Shown here: in pieces, positions 61,593 through 64,000 of the stretch
Layout of the letters: every line of letters starts with the position of its first letter
Position numbering within the stretch: position 1 is the first letter of the stretch
Origin: Pandoraea commovens
Lineage (GTDB): Bacteria; Pseudomonadota; Gammaproteobacteria; Burkholderiales; Burkholderiaceae
DNA: 64,000 nt
Assembly (NCBI RefSeq): GCF_902459615.1
Contig: NZ_CABPSA010000001.1
Span: forward strand, 1,364,001-1,428,000
Direction of reading: 5' to 3'
The notes under the pieces: model-generated
Told to the model about the DNA's origin: nothing
What the model saw: the letters and a program-made list of their open reading frames with translations, nothing else
Database searches by the model: none
Translations under genes and position numbers: made by a program

Positions 61593-63467
61593 TCAGACGG
61601 TCGCCGGGGTGTTGCTGGGCTTGAGCGGCGGGTTGCCACCCGAAGCACCGCCGTTCGACTGGCCACCCTTCGGCGGACGCGGCGGACGGTCTTCCATGAT
61701 GTCGCCAATCTGCTCGCCGTCGATCGTTTCCCATTCCATCAGGGCTTCGGTCATCGACTCGACCTTCGAGCGGTTGTCTTCCAGCAGCTTCTTCGCCAGC
61801 GCGTATTGCTCGTCCAGAATGCGGCGAACTTCCGTGTCGACCTTCTGTTGCGTCGCTTCAGACACCGACTTGGCGGACATCCGGCCGAACATCGAATCCT
61901 GCTCGGTATCGACATAGACCATCGGGCCCAGGGCGTCCGACATACCGTAGCGGGTCACCATGTCGCGCGCCAGCTTGGTCGCACGCTCGAAGTCGTTCGA
62001 AGCGCCCGTCGACATCTTATTGATGAACACTTCTTCTGCTGCACGGCCGCCAAACAGAATGGCGATCTGCGTGAGCATCGTGTCGCGGTACTCCGAGTAC
62101 TTGTCGTGCTCCGGCAACTGCATCGTCAGACCCAGCGCCCAGCCACGCGGAATGATCGTGACCTTGTGCACCGGATCGGCACCCGGCAGCAGCATGGCGA
62201 CCACCGCATGCCCCGACTCGTGGTAAGCCGTGGCTCGGCGCTCTTCGTCGCGCATCACAGCCGACTTGCGCTCCGGACCCATGAAGATCTTGTCCTTCGC
62301 GTCTTCGAAGTCCAGCATCTCGACGATGCGCTTGTTACGGCGCGCGGCGAACAGTGCGGCTTCGTTCACGAGGTTAGCCAGATCGGCACCCGACATACCC
62401 GGCGTACCGCGGGCGATCACCGATGCATCGACGTCGTTCGCGATCGGCACCTTGCGCAGGTGCACCTTCAGGATCTGCTCGCGGCCACGGATATCCGGCA
62501 GACCGACGTAGACCTGACGGTCGAAACGGCCCGGACGCAGCAGCGCCTTGTCCAGCACGTCCGAACGGTTCGTCGCGGCGATCACGATAACGCCCGAATT
62601 CGCTTCGAAGCCGTCCATCTCGACCAGCATCTGGTTCAGCGTCTGTTCGCGTTCGTCGTTACCGCCGCCCATGCCAGCGCCGCGATGGCGACCGACCGCG
62701 TCGATTTCGTCGATGAACACGATACAGGGCGATTGCTTCTTCGCGTTTTCGAACATGTCACGGACACGGGCAGCGCCCACGCCGACGAACATTTCCACGA
62801 AGTCCGAGCCCGAGATGCTGAAGAACGGCACCTTGGCTTCACCGGCGATGGCACGAGCCAGCAGCGTCTTACCGGTTCCCGGCGGGCCGACCAGCAGCAC
62901 ACCGCGCGGAATACGTCCGCCCAGTTTCTGGAACTTTTGGGGATCTTTCAGGAAGTCGACCAGTTCGCCGACTTCGTACTTGGCTTCGTCGCAGCCTGCG
63001 ACGTCGGCAAAGGTGACCGGATTGGCATTCTCGTCGATGAGGCGCGCGCGGGATTTGCCGAAGGAGAAGGCACCGCCCTTACCCCCGCCCTGCATCTGTC
63101 GCATCATGTAGAACCAGAAGCCGATGATCAGCAACGTAGGTCCGAGGTAATACAGCGCGGACATGAGCACGTTCGGTTCGTCGTCGGCCTTACCCGAGAC
63201 CTGAACGCCGTACTTCATGAGATCGCCGACCATCCAGATGTCGCCGGGCGACACGATGGTGTACTTCTGGCCGTCGCTAGGCGTCACCTGAAGACTGCGG
63301 CCCTGCACCACCACGTTCTTGATCTTGCCATTCTTGGCATCGTCCATGAACTGGGAGTACGTCACGCCCTCCTGGACGTGCGGCTTGTCGAACTGTTTAA
63401 AAACAGTAAACAAGACCAGCGCGATGACTAACCACACCGCCGCTTTGGAAAACATATTATTGTTCAA
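61593..63467 (-). CDS. ftsH: ATP-dependent zinc metalloprotease FtsH
   Basis: 624-aa inner-membrane AAA+ protease that degrades misfolded membrane proteins, sigma-32 and LpxC. Two N-terminal helices (about 10-24 and 103-123) flank a periplasmic domain. Walker A GPPGTGKT (194-201), Walker B FIDEIDA and zinc motif HESGH (416-420) are intact. The C-terminal tail is rich in Pro and Gly ([13 protein letters not shown]). It follows rlmE by about 120 bp, as in most proteobacteria. Confidence 0.98.
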   Translation of the reverse strand: MNNNMFSKAAVWLVIALVLFTVFKQFDKPHVQEGVTYSQFMDDAKNGKIKNVVVQGRSLQVTPSDGQKYTIVSPGDIWMVGDLMKYGVQVSGKADDEPNVLMSALYYLGPTLLIIGFWFYMMRQMQGGGKGGAFSFGKSRARLIDENANPVTFADVAGCDEAKYEVGELVDFLKDPQKFQKLGGRIPRGVLLVGPPGTGKTLLARAIAGEAKVPFFSISGSDFVEMFVGVGAARVRDMFENAKKQSPCIVFIDEIDAVGRHRGAGMGGGNDEREQTLNQMLVEMDGFEANSGVIVIAATNRSDVLDKALLRPGRFDRQVYVGLPDIRGREQILKVHLRKVPIANDVDASVIARGTPGMSGADLANLVNEAALFAARRNKRIVEMLDFEDAKDKIFMGPERKSAVMRDEERRATAYHESGHAVVAMLLPGADPVHKVTIIPRGWALGLTMQLPEHDKYSEYRDTMLTQIAILFGGRAAEEVFINKMSTGASNDFERATKLARDMVTRYGMSDALGPMVYVDTEQDSMFGRMSAKSVSEATQQKVDTEVRRILDEQYALAKKLLEDNRSKVESMTEALMEWETIDGEQIGDIMEDRPPRPPKGGQSNGGASGGNPPLKPSNTPATV

Positions 63468-63586
63468 AGCGTTGCTCCTTCATGAAATCGCTTCGCGCCA
63501 GGAATTCATTCTAATCCACTCGCAGGCGCACCGCTATAGTGATTCTCTACCGCCACCATAGCGCCAGTGCGCTGTATTGACGGGCA

Positions 63587-64000
63587 TCAAGCCGGATTTT
63601 TCAAACCCCGACCCAGAATGAACGTTTCGGAAGATTTGTCTCGCGACGCCTTTGGCTTGCGCGGCGCCACGGTTTTGAACTGGTGTTTGAATTTTTCGAC
63701 AATCTGGCTATAGCCGCTGCCGTGAAAACATTTGACCAGTAACGCCCCTTCCGGTTTCAGGTGTCGCTGTGCAAAATCCAGCGCCAGATCGCACAAATGC
63801 TCGATCCGCGCCGCATCGGCCGACGCCACACCCGACAAGTTGGGGGCCATATCGGAAACTACAAGGTCGACTTTGCGTCCGGCGACGATTTCTTCGAGCT
63901 GCTCCAGCACGCTGTCCTCGCGGAAGTCGCCCTGCAGGAAGTGGACGTCGGCGATCGGGTCCATCGGCAGGATGTCGAGCGCAATGATCGTCCCGTCGAT
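63587..64000 (-). CDS. rlmE: 23S rRNA U2552 2'-O-methyltransferase, 3' part (RlmE/FtsJ)
   Basis: Partial gene. The visible 137 codons cover the C-terminal two-thirds of the SAM-dependent methyltransferase: [39 protein letters not shown] (catalytic Asp region) and [10 protein letters not shown] (catalytic Lys), ending [15 protein letters not shown]. The 5' end lies beyond the window. The methyl group stabilises the large subunit. The gene pair rlmE-ftsH is widely conserved. Confidence 0.96.
   Translation of the reverse strand: MDGTIIALDILPMDPIADVHFLQGDFREDSVLEQLEEIVAGRKVDLVVSDMAPNLSGVASADAARIEHLCDLALDFAQRHLKPEGALLVKCFHGSGYSQIVEKFKHQFKTVAPRKPKASRDKSSETFILGRGLKNPA

Noticed and set aside
61431-63431. 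A 666-codon open frame antisense to ftsH
   Set aside because: ftsH has all AAA and zinc-protease motifs; the antisense product has low-complexity His/Arg/Val composition typical of shadow frames.
1-64000. CRISPR array or cas genes
   Set aside because: No regularly spaced repeats of 25-40 bp and no Cas-like protein were seen; the tandem repeats found are 7, 9 and 14 bp.

Overview
The window looks like a chromosomal segment of a high-GC betaproteobacterium of the Burkholderiaceae. Pandoraea or Burkholderia is my inference from the OmpC-type porin and from the order olsB, ppx, ppk, phoR-phoB-phoU-pstBACS, glmM, folP, ftsH, rlmE. No 16S rRNA gene is present to prove it.

Region 1 (1-11.5 kb) is an accessory island. 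It starts with an inovirus-like replication module (HUH Rep plus a small HTH protein). An HNH endonuclease follows, then a complete type IC-like restriction-modification operon transcribed leftward as hsdR-hsdS-prrC-hsdM. The third gene encodes a PrrC-type anticodon nuclease with the intact R-E-H triad. A tyrosine integrase closes the island beside tRNA-Arg(CCT).

Region 2 (11.6-21 kb) is mostly core or housekeeping: a small membrane protein, a CsgG-like lipoprotein, a GT9/TPR-type protein, a WbuC-like cupin, rpsU, a porin, an Ala/Lys-rich histone-like protein, an MscS channel and an OafA-type acyltransferase.

Region 3 (21-27 kb) has a LysR/MFS/FMN-reductase set. Next to it a dihydroorotase paralog and a lone ZnuA-type binding protein are divergent around a 17-bp palindrome, which suggests a zinc-starvation (Zur) locus.

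Region 4 (27-45 kb) is a large catabolic block in three transcription units. Unit A (27.7-33.6 kb) encodes a heme-oxygenase-fold dimetal oxidase of the TenA/PqqC/CADD type with all six ligands. With it are an aldehyde dehydrogenase, a GlcG/HbpS protein, a ferredoxin reductase, two [2Fe-2S] ferredoxins and an alpha/beta hydrolase, followed by a GntR regulator. Unit B is an amidase plus an aromatic-acid-type MFS importer. Related GTATAC-type operators precede unit A, unit B and the GntR gene, so they look like one regulon. Unit C (36.8-44.3 kb) has an ABC importer, cupin, LDH2-type dehydrogenase, RidA, FAH-family hydrolase, extradiol-type VOC dioxygenase and ACMSD-like amidohydrolase. A divergent GntR gene and a perfectly placed dyad control it. 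Unit A with B is my best candidate for an undescribed oxygenase pathway.

Region 5 (45.7-64 kb) is core: tRNA-Pro(TGG), sixA-like, olsB, ppx and ppk (with a Pho box), phoR/phoB/phoU, pstBACS (Pho box before pstS), glmM, folP, ftsH and the 3' part of rlmE, cut by the window end.
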